The notes: generated by a model from the sequence alone, not told the origin. DNA of 64,000 bases from Actinokineospora spheciospongiae (GCF_000564855.1 NZ_AYXG01000027.1:25407-89406); one strand, 5' to 3'. Shown: positions 9,476 through 18,547, counted from the stretch's first letter. Numbers and translations are program-made.

Positions 9476-10921
9476 TCAGCCCGCTTGGCGGCCGAGGAGT
9501 TGGTGCCGGAGGCGCCAGGCGCGGTCGAGGATGCAGGCGCCGGGTGAGGCCATCGGTTCGTCGGTGAGGAGCCGGTGCACGCAGGGTTCGTCGAAGGGCA
9601 GGCCGTCGGTGACGGCGGTGGTGTCCGACGCGGTGACGAGGTGTCCTTCGGCGTTGACGGCGACGAAGTCGCCGAAGAGGGTGTCGAACACGTCGTCGTC
9701 GATGACCACGGCGGTGAGGATGGTGGCGGTCAGGGTGAGGGTGTCCAGTCCGATCCCCAGGCAGAAGGGGCGGACTTTCCCTGCGGTGCGAGCGGTTTGC
9801 AGGCCCCGGTACAGCGGCCAGGACTCGTAGTCGAGCGGCACCCCTTGTGAACCGTCGCGCTCGGGTTCGCCGAGCAACTCCTCGGAGTACTCCCGGACGA
9901 TGTTGCGCCAGAGGTCGAAGTCGTTCTCGCGGTCCCAGGTCGCGATGGTCGACGGTTGGAACTCCCCTGCCGGGATGAGTCCGTAGATCCCGGCTGCGGT
10001 GGCCACCTTCGCCGGGTCGCGCCAGTGCAGGAAGAAGGTCGCTTGGCCGGTGTCGGTGTTTCGCCGGAGGGTGAGGGTTTCGATCGCCGGCATGACGGCA
10101 CGTCGGCGCAGGTCGAATGGATCGCCCACGAGTCCCCGCAGTGGGAGGTCTTCCCAACCGGGTTCGGACTTGCGGTTGGCGGCTCCTGCGAGTTCGTGGG
10201 CGATGGCCTCCGACAGGTCTAGTTTGTCGAAGTAGGTGCCCAACCCGAACCGCAGCCGAGGCTTGGTGCTGGCCAGGTCGGCATCCACGAGGCGGTAGCT
10301 GGGGCGGTTCTCGAACAGCGCGGGTGGGTCGAGATAGCGAATGGCGGATGTGTACCGGTCGTAACGCTTGCCCGACACCCTCAGAGGGAGGACACCACAT
10401 GCCTCCGCCTCGGTGCCCGTGACCAAGATCGGAGTTGCGGTGTTCTCCCATTCGAGGGTGATGCCCTCCAGAGGCAAGGGGTGAGCGGGTGTCCAAGCGT
10501 CAGGGGCGAGGAAGGGCGCACCTGTGGCAAGAAGCCCAGGCGAGTACAGCGACGCCGCCACTCGTGCGAGATCGCCTCTGCCGCTGTTGAGAGCTCGCCG
10601 TAGCTTGCGCCATTCTTGCTGGCTGTGCTGCACAGGGTCGATTCCGCCGACCAGCGGAGCAGCCGACGGAAGCGGTATCGGCCGCAGGATCTCATCGGAA
10701 ATCCCCAGTTGTCTTGGCGGCAGATCGAGTTGAGTGGCGATGTGCAGGAGGGTGTCGATGTCGCGGATCGTCCGCTGCCCGTTCTCGACCTTGGAGATGT
10801 AGGACTGGTCGACGTGGAGGATCTGGGCAAGATCGGCCTGGCTCAGGCTGTGCTTCGCCCGGTAGGTTTTGAGGGTCTCACCGACCACACTGGTGTCGAC
10901 CTCCACACCCTCTGGGTTCAT
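9476..10921 (-). CDS. XRE regulator with C-terminal Nudix-like domain
   Basis: A protein of about 481 residues. The N-terminus is a canonical Xre/Cro helix-turn-helix (KHSLSQADLAQILHVDQSYI, residues ~23-42, recognition helix SYISKVENG). The C-terminal half contains REYSEELLG at residues ~343-351, which matches the REUXEELXG core of a Nudix box. The upstream glycine and acidic positions are only partly conserved, so catalysis is uncertain and the domain may only sense a nucleotide-type ligand. The start is ambiguous: ATG at 10921 is chosen, TTG at 10930 has GAGGAG in good position, and the frame reaches 11005. Its stop lies three bases from the convergent MmyB gene. Base composition is visibly less GC-rich than the flanks. 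Confidence 0.75.
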   Translation of the reverse strand: MNPEGVEVDTSVVGETLKTYRAKHSLSQADLAQILHVDQSYISKVENGQRTIRDIDTLLHIATQLDLPPRQLGISDEILRPIPLPSAAPLVGGIDPVQHSQQEWRKLRRALNSGRGDLARVAASLYSPGLLATGAPFLAPDAWTPAHPLPLEGITLEWENTATPILVTGTEAEACGVLPLRVSGKRYDRYTSAIRYLDPPALFENRPSYRLVDADLASTKPRLRFGLGTYFDKLDLSEAIAHELAGAANRKSEPGWEDLPLRGLVGDPFDLRRRAVMPAIETLTLRRNTDTGQATFFLHWRDPAKVATAAGIYGLIPAGEFQPSTIATWDRENDFDLWRNIVREYSEELLGEPERDGSQGVPLDYESWPLYRGLQTARTAGKVRPFCLGIGLDTLTLTATILTAVVIDDDVFDTLFGDFVAVNAEGHLVTASDTTAVTDGLPFDEPCVHRLLTDEPMASPGACILDRAWRLRHQLLGRQAG

Positions 10922-10978
10922 CGGGGACAACCACGTCTCCTCGCCCAAGTCACTTCTCCGCTCGCTAGTAAACGATCC

Positions 10979-11035
10979 TGACCTGCGGTTATCCCTAGTT
11001 GGCATATCAGGTCAGACGTTAGGTCAATCAGACCT
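10979..11035. promoter_or_regulatory. Repeated TGACCT/AGGTCA half-sites upstream of the XRE-Nudix gene
   Basis: TGACCT at 10979-10984, AGGTCA at 11009-11014 and 11021-11026, and AGACCT at 11030-11035. The two AGGTCA copies are 12 bases apart start to start. They are inverted relative to the first and last copies. The array lies in the upstream region of the minus-strand regulator and is a likely operator for autoregulation. Confidence 0.45.
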
Positions 11036-11132
11036 TGGACGTCCGACCGTCCGGGGACAAGTGTAGTGGTGTGACTCCAGCAGCACCCGTTTCGCCGAGA
11101 CTGGTCTCGCCCCTCGATCAACGGCCATATCT

Positions 11133-11519
11133 ATGTGGCCTGTGGAGCTTGAGGTTCTACCTGATGCTGTTTCCAATCGTTTCGGCATGGCCTGGGGGTG
11201 GGTGGTGACGTGGCAATTCGTAACGCCGTCCGATCGAGTCGGGCGGATGGCGTGCACCAGGGTCTTCGAGGGTGGTCACACGTTCCGGTTGGCGGCGGGT
11301 GACAGTGCGATCGCAGTGTTGCGTGGTGTGTGCGTGGAGGAGAAGCGGGTGTTCATCGTCCGGGATCGTCGGTTTCCCGGGCCGGTGATCGAGGGGCCTC
11401 AGCCGATCGTCGCCACGATTGCCAAGCCGTTGGCCTTGCAGTGGTTCGACCACCACGGTTTGGCTGTGATCGCCCGGGCATGGATCAGCGCGGCAGCATC
11501 CACCCGAGGTGCGCGATGA
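11133..11519 (+). CDS. Hypothetical protein upstream of a DUF5753 regulator
   Basis: A 128-residue protein of unknown family. Its best support is the ATGA overlap at 11516-11519 with the following DUF5753 regulator, which implies coupled translation. The sequence has a Trp-rich N-terminal strand (GMAWGWVVTWQFV) and a regular strand pattern (GVCVEEKRVFIVRDRRFPG), with no signal peptide or membrane helix. The start could be ATG 11133 or GTG 11142. No clear ribosome site is seen and a short or leaderless transcript is possible. It is probably the first gene of a three-gene unit ending at 12756. Confidence 0.5.
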   Translation: MWPVELEVLPDAVSNRFGMAWGWVVTWQFVTPSDRVGRMACTRVFEGGHTFRLAAGDSAIAVLRGVCVEEKRVFIVRDRRFPGPVIEGPQPIVATIAKPLALQWFDHHGLAVIARAWISAAASTRGAR

Positions 11520-12361
11520 TGGCGGATGTCGATGTTCGGCATCGGGTTCTGGGCATGACGTTGGCGCGGTGTCGTCGTGATCGCGGGTTGACGACCCGGC
11601 AGGCGGCGTCCTGGTTGGGGATGTCTGCGGCGTCGTTGAACCGTTCGGAGAACGCCCGGCGGCGGTTTGAGCCGGTGGAGGTGGGGGCGGCGTTGGCCGC
11701 CTACCGGGCCACGGGAGCCGTGCGGGCGCAGGTGTCGGCGCTCGCGGACGGGCCGCAGGCCGGCGGGTGGTGGGAGACGACGAACATGCCACCCTCGCAC
11801 GAGCTGGCGGTCAGGTTGGTGGAGCGGGATGCCCGTTCAGTGGTCGAGTTCTCCACCACCGAGATTCCCCTGGTGGCCCAGGTGTCTTCCTACACGCGGG
11901 CCTTGTGGTGGAACCGCCCCGTCGACACCCACGCGGCGCTGACCCGGGCCGCGTGCAGGCGCGAGGTCCTGTTGGAGCCCACCCAGCCGCAGCGGACCCT
12001 GATCCTCGATGAGGCGGTGTTGCGTCGCCCGGTGGGCGGTCCGACGGCGATGGCACAGCAACTGCGTCACCTGCTGGCTTTGGTGCACGGCAGACCGATC
12101 ACGGTGCGGGTGATCCCGTTCAAGGAAGGCGGGTACCGCAGCCCCGGCAACTGCGCGGTGTACCGGATCACCGACAAGCCCACTGTGGTGCACCTGTGGT
12201 CCGGCACAGCCTCCGGGCTGCTCGACGACCCATCCCACACCGAGGACATCGAAAAGTCGGTGGACGACCTCCTCTCGATCGCCGCCACCCCCGCCGAGAG
12301 CGCCGGGCTTCTGGCCCGGTTCGCCGCCGATCACGAACGCACCGCAGGCCTGTACCCATGA
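11516..12361 (+). CDS. XRE regulator with DUF5753 domain
   Basis: A 281-residue protein with an N-terminal helix-turn-helix (RRDRGLTTRQAASWLGMSAA, residues ~22-41) followed by the DUF5753 domain typical of actinobacteria, seen in VRLVERDARSVVEFSTTEIP, VSSYTRALW and AMAQQLRHLLALV. These proteins are common in Streptomyces and Pseudonocardiales and usually sit beside a small partner protein. Here it overlaps its upstream neighbour and its downstream neighbour by four bases each (ATGA), so all three are translated as a unit. Tandem ATG codons at 11516 and 11519 are both possible starts. Confidence 0.85.
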   Translation: MMADVDVRHRVLGMTLARCRRDRGLTTRQAASWLGMSAASLNRSENARRRFEPVEVGAALAAYRATGAVRAQVSALADGPQAGGWWETTNMPPSHELAVRLVERDARSVVEFSTTEIPLVAQVSSYTRALWWNRPVDTHAALTRAACRREVLLEPTQPQRTLILDEAVLRRPVGGPTAMAQQLRHLLALVHGRPITVRVIPFKEGGYRSPGNCAVYRITDKPTVVHLWSGTASGLLDDPSHTEDIEKSVDDLLSIAATPAESAGLLARFAADHERTAGLYP

Positions 12362-12756
12362 CGAACACACCCAGGACGTGCACCAGGCCCGGGCACCGCA
12401 CGACGACGGTGGACCTGCGCAGCACACTGGTGGCCGACGGCTGGACCCTGCACGTCGAGCCACCCGACAGTTCGGGGGTCATCGGCGCGTACCGCGTCGG
12501 TGCGGGTTGCCGCGACTTCATCGTGACGGGCGAGAAGGGCAACGGTGTGGTCTTCGGTGGCCGCTGGTTCGCCGCCTCGAACCTCACCTGGATTCGGCAG
12601 GTCGACGGCTGCCGGGAGATGACCCGACTGCTGGACGCCTTCCCGGATGAACCGGCCGCCCCGTGGATTCCTGTGGATGCCGATGAACTCCTGGCCATGA
12701 CGCAGCAGCGACAAGCGGAGCTGACACGAACCCCACCCCCACCCGATCGCGGATGA
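12358..12756 (+). CDS. Hypothetical partner protein of the DUF5753 regulator
   Basis: A 132-residue protein that starts at the ATG within the ATGA overlap with the preceding regulator. It is not a DUF397 protein, the usual companion, because the conserved Ser-rich opening of that family is missing. Visible features are RSTLVADGWTLHVEPPD, a glycine-rich hairpin GEKGNGVVFGGRWFAASN and an acidic tail. It is probably a cytoplasmic partner or target of the regulator. The function is unknown. Confidence 0.6.
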   Translation: MTNTPRTCTRPGHRTTTVDLRSTLVADGWTLHVEPPDSSGVIGAYRVGAGCRDFIVTGEKGNGVVFGGRWFAASNLTWIRQVDGCREMTRLLDAFPDEPAAPWIPVDADELLAMTQQRQAELTRTPPPPDRG

Positions 12757-12924
12757 CAGCAGGTCAGGCGATGTGCTTCTGCCCAGGTCGAGATGCGACA
12801 CCAGGTCCGGTGCGGTGCCCCATCACCCGGGTGACCCACCTGTTCGACCGTGGCGGGATCACCTCATGCCCCGGGGTGGTCCCGCCACGTTCCCACCACC
12901 AGCACGAGCCGAGGAACAACATCG

Positions 12925-13746
12925 ATGCCCACACCCACCACCACTGCCCCCGCAACCGCCGAGGAACCCGGGGCCCGTGCGAAGACCCTGCGCGGGCTGC
13001 TGTTGGCCCGCGAACTCGACGCCGCCCGACAGGCACGGGGCTTCACCACCCGGAATCTCGCCGCAGGGATGTCGATGAGTCCGGCGATGCTCAACCGGGT
13101 CATGACCGGTCGCCGGGTTCCCACCGCCCTGGAGATCGGCGGCCTGTGCAGCCTGCTCGACATCCACCCCGCCCGCCGACGCCACCTCTACCGGTTGACC
13201 GCCGACGCCGACCTCACCGACTGGCTCCTCATGACCGACGCCGAGGAGAACCCGGTCGACCAGGTCGAGCACATCGCGGAAACCATCACCTGCTTCGCCT
13301 CCCACCTCATCCCCCGCCCGCTGCGCACCAACGCCTACAACGACGCAATCACCCACACCACCGCCGCGCACTCCACGCCCACCGCCGCGTCCGCGCGGGC
13401 GATGGAGATCAGCATGTTCCTTCTGCATCCCCGATCCCTGCAACACCCCGGTGTACCCGTGGCTGTGATGCGCGAACAGCTTCACCACCTGCGCGACACC
13501 CACCTGCACAGGATTCGATTGCTGCCCGCAGCGGTTCCGCCCGAGCCCGGGTTCCGGGTCCTGGGCATCGACCACTTCCCGCCGGTGGTCCACATCGAAC
13601 ACCACAACACCACCGTCCTCCTGGAACACCCCGCCGCGACCGCCACCCACACCACCTTCCTCCACCGCGCCGAGGCCGCCTCGCTCACCGTGGACCACGC
13701 GCGCGAGATCCTGACCGACACCACTGGTCCTGGCCGGTCCCGATGA
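12925..13746 (+). CDS. XRE regulator, DUF5753-type
   Basis: A 273-residue regulator with an N-terminal helix-turn-helix (ARQAREFT-like segment at residues ~33-60, recognition part MSMSPAMLNRVMTGRR) and a C-terminal ligand-type domain similar to DUF5753 (DQVEHIAETITCFASHLIP near residue 112; AVMREQLHHL near residue 180). The ATG at 12925 has GAGGAA nine bases upstream. Upstream in-frame codons to 12850 lack a ribosome site. It ends before the shared terminator at 13792-13831. It could regulate cluster A, with which it converges, or act with the neighbouring DUF5753 gene. Confidence 0.8.
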   Translation: MPTPTTTAPATAEEPGARAKTLRGLLLARELDAARQARGFTTRNLAAGMSMSPAMLNRVMTGRRVPTALEIGGLCSLLDIHPARRRHLYRLTADADLTDWLLMTDAEENPVDQVEHIAETITCFASHLIPRPLRTNAYNDAITHTTAAHSTPTAASARAMEISMFLLHPRSLQHPGVPVAVMREQLHHLRDTHLHRIRLLPAAVPPEPGFRVLGIDHFPPVVHIEHHNTTVLLEHPAATATHTTFLHRAEAASLTVDHAREILTDTTGPGRSR

Positions 13747-13791
13747 CCCGGAGTCCTCGCTGACCACGTCCACTCGTGTCGCGGAAAGCAG

Positions 13792-13831
13792 AGCGGGCTC
13801 TGGTCTCCGAACACGGAGAACAGAGCCCGCT
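13792..13831. terminator. Bidirectional terminator between the XRE gene and cluster A
   Basis: Arms 13792-13809 and 13814-13831 pair with one G/A mismatch (13803/13820) around a four-base AACA loop. It lies between convergent stops at 13746 and 13893 and can end both transcripts. Confidence 0.88.
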
Positions 13832-13892
13832 TCCTCCACCTCGGGAACCCCGGACCAGGGGATTCGGTGAGGCTTCCGAGGGGAAGATCCGA

Positions 13893-14303
13893 CTAGCTCC
13901 AGGCCTGGGCGGCGCGGTGGCTGTCTTCGAACATGTGGTACTTGGTGATCAGGCCTTCGGTGACCTGGATGTGCAGGGCGAAGGTGCTTTCGAAGAGCTT
14001 GCCGGTGCGGGTGATCCGGTGGGCGAAGGCGCCCAGGACGACTCCGTCGGTGCCGTCGACCATGATCTTGGTGATGTCGAACTTCTCCGTGGTGATGTCC
14101 TCGGTGGCGATGCGCAGGAACTCCGTGACCGACGGGTGGTCGGTGCGGGGGCCGGTCCACGGGACGATGTCCTCGGCGCCCGCGACGGCGAAGTCCACGG
14201 GGGTGGCGAACAGTTCCACCATGCCGGGGACGTCGCCCGCGCCGAAGCGGGTGAAGAACTCCTGGATGGTGGCGGCGGTGTCGCGGACGGTGACGCTGGT
14301 CAT
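13893..14303 (-). CDS. SnoaL-like / nuclear transport factor 2-fold protein
   Basis: A 136-residue single-domain protein of the SnoaL/NTF2-like fold. Hallmarks are the N-terminal helix TIQEFFTRFGAGDVPGMVEL, the strand ATPVDFAV and the closing strands FALHIQVTEGLITKYHMFED. Family members act as small cyclases, hydroxylase partners or isomerases on polyketide-like substrates. Its ATG overlaps the stop of the FAD monooxygenase (ATGA, 14300-14303), so the two are translationally coupled and probably work on the same intermediate. It is the last gene of cluster A and is followed by a strong terminator. Confidence 0.85.
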   Translation of the reverse strand: MTSVTVRDTAATIQEFFTRFGAGDVPGMVELFATPVDFAVAGAEDIVPWTGPRTDHPSVTEFLRIATEDITTEKFDITKIMVDGTDGVVLGAFAHRITRTGKLFESTFALHIQVTEGLITKYHMFEDSHRAAQAWS

Positions 14304-15919
14304 GCGGTCTTCTCCTTGTGTGCCGGTGCGGCGGGGACGGCGATGGTGGTCAGGTGGGCGCGCAGGGTGGGCAGGTCGGGGGTGGTGTCCACGGCGGCCA
14401 CGTAGCCGTCGGGGCGGACCAGTGCGACCGTGAAGCTCTTGGGGCTGAACAGCTTCGACTGGCTCGACGCCAGCCAGCCCAGCCGTGGGTTGTCCGAGAG
14501 GACTCCGTCGCCGGTGAGGACGCGGGTGGTCAGGAGGTCCGGGTGGGTGGCCAGCAGGCCGTCGACCGCCGCTTGGGCCTGGCGGCCCAGGGAGGGGTCG
14601 GGGAGGCAGACCAGGAGGGTGTAGCGGTCGATGGGCATCGAGGCGCGCAGGCCCGCCACCTCCGAACCCACCCGGACGTCGTGCGCGGGCAGGAGGTGGC
14701 CGCTGAGGATGCGGTCGCGGGCGGTGCCCGCGCTGCGGGTGACCGGGCCGGACACCGCGAAGTTCTCCGGGTAGGAGTTGGTCAGGCCCGCCAGCCACGG
14801 GGAGTAGTAGCGGTCGAACAGGCCGAGCTTCTGCGCCAGCCCGGCCGCCACGTCCCTGGCGACCGACTGCCACTTCTTCTTGAGCATCCACGCCTTGGTC
14901 TGGACCTCGGCCTGCTTGACGACCGCCGCCGCCACCGCGGCGCGTTCGACGCCGTAGCTGTCGAACAGGGCCGGGGTGGCCGTGCCGCGGTGGACCAGGG
15001 CCAGCTTCCAGGCCAGGTTGTGCGCGTCGGTGACGCCGGTGTTGAGGCCCTGGCCGCCCGCCGGGCTGTGCACGTGGGCGGAGTCGCCCGCCAGGAAGAC
15101 GCGGCCGACCTGGAACTTCTCGGTGTGGCGGGCGTGGATGTTGAACGTGGTCTTCCAGGACACGTCGTGCAGGCGCAGGCCGCCGGGGCCGCGGCGGTCG
15201 ACGTAATCCTGCAGGACCTCCTCGGTGAGGTCCTCCGGCTTCATCCCGGGCGGGCCCGCGGTGAAGACGCGGAAGCGGCCGTTGTAGAGCGGGACCATGA
15301 CCAGGATGCCCGCGCCCGAGCAGTAGTAGTGCACGGCGTCGCGCTGAAGGTCGCCGTCCACGGCGACGTCGGCGAGGATGAAGACGTTGGCGTAGGTGGC
15401 GCCCTGGAACTCCAGGCCGATCTGCTTGCGGACCAGGCTGCTCGCGCCGTCGGCGCCGACCAGGTAGGCGAAGCGCTCCGTGGACTCCTGGCCGTCGGGG
15501 CCCAGCAGGGTGGCGGTGACGCCGTCGTCGTCCTGGGACAGGGTGGAGAGGGTGGTGGACCACTCGATGGTGCCGCCCGCGTCGGCGAGGGCCTTGCGGA
15601 GCAGGTCCTCCACGTCCGGCTGGGTGATGACCGCGGGCTGGGTCTCCCGGCCGAACGGGATGCGGCAGATCTGCCGGGCGTCGGAGTAGTAGCGGAACGA
15701 CTCGACCGGCAGGCCGCGGGTCTCGATGTGCTCGGCGCCGCCGAGGAGGCGGAAGACCTCCAGGGTGCGCGGCCACACCATCAGGGCCTTGGTCAGCGGG
15801 CTGGGCCCGTCGGCCTTGTCGACCAGCCGGACCGGGACGCCGCGGCGGGCCAGTTCGGCGGCGGCGGTGAGCCCGACCGGGCCCGCGCCGACCACGAGGA
15901 CGGGGAGGGACTGTCTCAT
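14300..15919 (-). CDS. FAD-dependent aromatic-hydroxylase-type monooxygenase
   Basis: A 539-residue class A flavoprotein monooxygenase. It has the ADP-binding GAGPVG motif at residues 11-16, the middle DG motif GADGASS near residue 165 and the GD motif FLAGDSAHVHSPAGGQGLNT near residue 280, plus the C-terminal thioredoxin-like domain typical of PheA/TetX-like enzymes. It would use NADPH and oxygen to hydroxylate or Baeyer-Villiger-oxidise a pathway intermediate. The ATG at 15919 has AGGAG nine bases upstream. It lies 23 bases after the exporter gene and overlaps the SnoaL gene by four bases. The substrate is not evident. Confidence 0.92.
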   Translation of the reverse strand: MRQSLPVLVVGAGPVGLTAAAELARRGVPVRLVDKADGPSPLTKALMVWPRTLEVFRLLGGAEHIETRGLPVESFRYYSDARQICRIPFGRETQPAVITQPDVEDLLRKALADAGGTIEWSTTLSTLSQDDDGVTATLLGPDGQESTERFAYLVGADGASSLVRKQIGLEFQGATYANVFILADVAVDGDLQRDAVHYYCSGAGILVMVPLYNGRFRVFTAGPPGMKPEDLTEEVLQDYVDRRGPGGLRLHDVSWKTTFNIHARHTEKFQVGRVFLAGDSAHVHSPAGGQGLNTGVTDAHNLAWKLALVHRGTATPALFDSYGVERAAVAAAVVKQAEVQTKAWMLKKKWQSVARDVAAGLAQKLGLFDRYYSPWLAGLTNSYPENFAVSGPVTRSAGTARDRILSGHLLPAHDVRVGSEVAGLRASMPIDRYTLLVCLPDPSLGRQAQAAVDGLLATHPDLLTTRVLTGDGVLSDNPRLGWLASSQSKLFSPKSFTVALVRPDGYVAAVDTTPDLPTLRAHLTTIAVPAAPAHKEKTA

Positions 15920-15942
15920 CGGCTTGCTCCTGGGTCGGGAGG

Positions 15943-17496
15943 TCAGGACGCGGCGGGGAGCGCGGCGTCGGCCTCGGGGGACGGGGTGGTGGCGCGCTCG
16001 CGCAGCATGAGCACGATCACCGGGGCGCCGACGGCGCAGACCGCGGCCAGAATCCACAGCACGGTGTGGAAGGCGCCGGTGTAGGCGGTGGCGGCGAAGT
16101 CGACGAACCCGCCGCGGGCGGCCTCCGGGACGGTGGCGGCGACCTCGCCGAGCTTGCCCTGGGCCAGGTCGTTGGCGATCTCGCCGACCTCGCCGGTGCC
16201 GGGGTGGGCGGCGATGCCGTCGGCGAGCCTGCCCTGGGTGAGGCTGACCAGCAGCGACCCCATGCCCGCGATGGCCACCGCCTCACCGGTGAGGCGCATG
16301 GTGTTGAACATGCCCGCGGCCATGCCCGCCCGGGCCGGGTCCACGGTGCCGATCGCGGCGCCGTCGAGCAGGCCGAAGGAGATGCCGACGCCGGTGCCGA
16401 TGACCAGCAGCGGGCCGATCAGGGTGGCGGTGGCGGCGTCGCGGTCGATCGTGGTCAGCCAGGCGGCACCGGCGGCGACCAGGACCAGGCTCAGGCCGAG
16501 CAGCACGTGCGTGGGCACCGCCTTGACCACCGCGCCCGCGATCACCGGGAACACCAGCACCGGCACGGTCAGCAGCAGCATGGTCAGCCCGGCCTGCTGC
16601 GGGCCCATCCCGGCGATGCCGATGAAGAACGACGGCAGGAACACCAGCAGGCAGACGAACCCGAACGCCAGCAGCACCGGCATCAGGCACACCGCGACGA
16701 ACCTGGGCTGGCGGAACAGGTTCAGGTCGAACATCGGCCGCACCTGCGCCCGCTCCACCACCACGAACCCGGCGATGAGCACGGCGAACACCGCGAACAG
16801 GGCCAGCACCAGCGGGTCGGCCCAGCCGCGCTGCGGGCCCTCCACCAGCGCCAGGGTCAGCGCGACGAGCCCACCGCTGAACGTGGTGGTGCCCTTCCAG
16901 TCGACCCCGGTGGCCTCCGGGTCGCGCGACTCGCGCAGCGACGGCAGCGCCACCAGCACGGCCAGCGCGATCGCGGCGTGCACGAGGAACACCGACCGCC
17001 AACCCCACAGGTCGACGAGGATGCCGGAGGTGGACGGGCCGAGCGCCAGGCCGAGGCCGAAGGAGGACCCGAGCGCGCCGAACGCCTTCATCTGCGCCGG
17101 GCCGCTGTAGGCCTGCGCCAGCAGCGCCGAGCCCGCGGTCAGCACCATGGCGGCGCCGATGCCCGCGACCGCGCGCAGGACGTCGATGGTGACGATGTCC
17201 GACACCAGGCCCACGCCGGCGGTGCAGGCGACGAACACGACCAGGCCGGTGGCGAACATCCGCTTGCGGCCCAGCAGGTCGGCCAGCGCGCCCGCGGCCA
17301 GCATGACCCCGGCGAAGGCCAGGTTGTAGGCGTTGACGACCCACTGGAGGCTGACCAGGGCGGCGCCGAGGTCGGAGCCGATGGCGGGCAGGGCGATGGA
17401 GGTGCCGGTGAGCGAGGCGGGCAGCAGCCCGCAGGAGACGCAGACCGCGATGAGGGTGATCAGGGGTGTGGCGCGCCGCGCCGCGGGTGTGGACAC
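15943..17496 (-). CDS. DHA2-family MFS drug/metabolite exporter (14 TM)
   Basis: A 517-residue integral membrane protein of the EmrB/QacA (DHA2) family of proton-driven exporters. It shows motif A (GALADLLGRKRMF, residues ~69-81), motif C-like GSSFGLGLALGPSTSGIL near residue 143, and about 14 hydrophobic segments. The GTG at 17496 has GAGGAG seven bases upstream. Its position inside the cluster A operon between biosynthetic genes suggests that it exports the product, giving release or self-protection. Confidence 0.92.
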   Translation of the reverse strand: MSTPAARRATPLITLIAVCVSCGLLPASLTGTSIALPAIGSDLGAALVSLQWVVNAYNLAFAGVMLAAGALADLLGRKRMFATGLVVFVACTAGVGLVSDIVTIDVLRAVAGIGAAMVLTAGSALLAQAYSGPAQMKAFGALGSSFGLGLALGPSTSGILVDLWGWRSVFLVHAAIALAVLVALPSLRESRDPEATGVDWKGTTTFSGGLVALTLALVEGPQRGWADPLVLALFAVFAVLIAGFVVVERAQVRPMFDLNLFRQPRFVAVCLMPVLLAFGFVCLLVFLPSFFIGIAGMGPQQAGLTMLLLTVPVLVFPVIAGAVVKAVPTHVLLGLSLVLVAAGAAWLTTIDRDAATATLIGPLLVIGTGVGISFGLLDGAAIGTVDPARAGMAAGMFNTMRLTGEAVAIAGMGSLLVSLTQGRLADGIAAHPGTGEVGEIANDLAQGKLGEVAATVPEAARGGFVDFAATAYTGAFHTVLWILAAVCAVGAPVIVLMLRERATTPSPEADAALPAAS

Positions 17497-17539
17497 GAGA
17501 ACTCCTCGGATGGGCAGGGTTTCGGACGAGACCGGGTGC

Positions 17540-18496
17540 TCAGCGGGCGACGCTGAGCACGAGCTTCCCGGTGGTGCGGTCGGACTCGCCGACCTCGTGC
17601 GCCTTGGCCACCTCGGCCAGCGGGAAGACCTGGTCGACGTGCACCCGCAGGTCGCCGCGGTCGACCATCCGCGCCAGCGCTTCGAGGCCCTGGTGGTCGG
17701 GTTCGACGAGGAACGGGCTGACCCGCACCCCGCGCGCCTCGGCGGCCGCGGCCAGCTCGGGGCTGATCAGGCCGATGGTCAGGATCAGCAGCCCCCCGGG
17801 GCGCAGGGTGTCCAGCAGCGGGATGGTGTGCGGGCCGCCGAGCAGGTCGAGCACGACGTCCTGCCCGCGCACGGTCTGCCCCACCTCGACCTGCGTGTAG
17901 TCGACCGCGTCGTCCACACCCAGGGAGGCGAGGAAGTCGTGCTTGGCGGAACGGGCGGTGCCGGTGACGATGGCGCCGCGGGCGTGCGCGATCTGCGCGG
18001 CCAGGTGCCCCACCCCGCCCGCGGCGGCGGTGACCAGCACCTTGCTGCCCGCGCCGATCCCGGCCACGTCGACCAGGGTCTGCCAGGCGGTCAGCCCCGC
18101 CATCGGCAGCGCCCCCGCCTCGACCATGCTCAGCCCGGCGGGTTTGCGGGCGAACTGCCGGGCCGGGGCGGTCACGTACTCGCCGTAGGCCCCGGCCTGC
18201 CGGGGGAACCACAGCAGGCCGAACACCTCGTCGCCGGGGGAGAAGCGGGTCACCCGGGGACCGGCCTCGACCGTGCCCGCCACGTCCCAGCCCTGCACGA
18301 ACGGGTGGGCGCCGAGGCCGCCGGTGGGGAACACCCCGCCGCGGACCTTCCAGTCCACCGGGTTCACCCCGGCCGCGTGCACCTTCACCAGCACCTCGGT
18401 GGGCAGCGGTGCGGGCCGGTCCACCTCGGCGGCGGCGAACACCGCCCCCGCCTCCCCGGCCGCGGTGGTCCGCATGACGGTCATGCGCTCGCTCAT
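17540..18496 (-). CDS. MDR-family NADPH-dependent oxidoreductase (quinone-oxidoreductase-like)
   Basis: A 318-residue zinc-independent medium-chain reductase. The N-terminal GroES-like part ends with HAAGVNPVDWKVRGG. The nucleotide motif TAAAGGVGHLAAQIAH lies near residues 157-172. Enzymes of this family reduce activated double bonds. In gamma-butyrolactone pathways an unrelated or related reductase performs the butenolide reduction. Here the gene sits in the middle of the AvrD operon, so reduction of an enone or butenolide intermediate is a reasonable guess. The ATG at 18496 has GAGGAA seven bases upstream. Confidence 0.9.
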   Translation of the reverse strand: MSERMTVMRTTAAGEAGAVFAAAEVDRPAPLPTEVLVKVHAAGVNPVDWKVRGGVFPTGGLGAHPFVQGWDVAGTVEAGPRVTRFSPGDEVFGLLWFPRQAGAYGEYVTAPARQFARKPAGLSMVEAGALPMAGLTAWQTLVDVAGIGAGSKVLVTAAAGGVGHLAAQIAHARGAIVTGTARSAKHDFLASLGVDDAVDYTQVEVGQTVRGQDVVLDLLGGPHTIPLLDTLRPGGLLILTIGLISPELAAAAEARGVRVSPFLVEPDHQGLEALARMVDRGDLRVHVDQVFPLAEVAKAHEVGESDRTTGKLVLSVAR

Positions 18497-18547
18497 GTCG
18501 TTCCTCTTCGTGTCTGTGTTGTCATGCGGGGTTGTCCTGCGGGGTTG

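Noticed and set aside
12753..13763. A frame starting in an ATGA overlap with the 132-residue protein and running through the next XRE gene
   Set aside because: The start looks tempting, but almost all of it overlaps the well-supported XRE gene in another frame, and the unique first 57 codons resemble no family.
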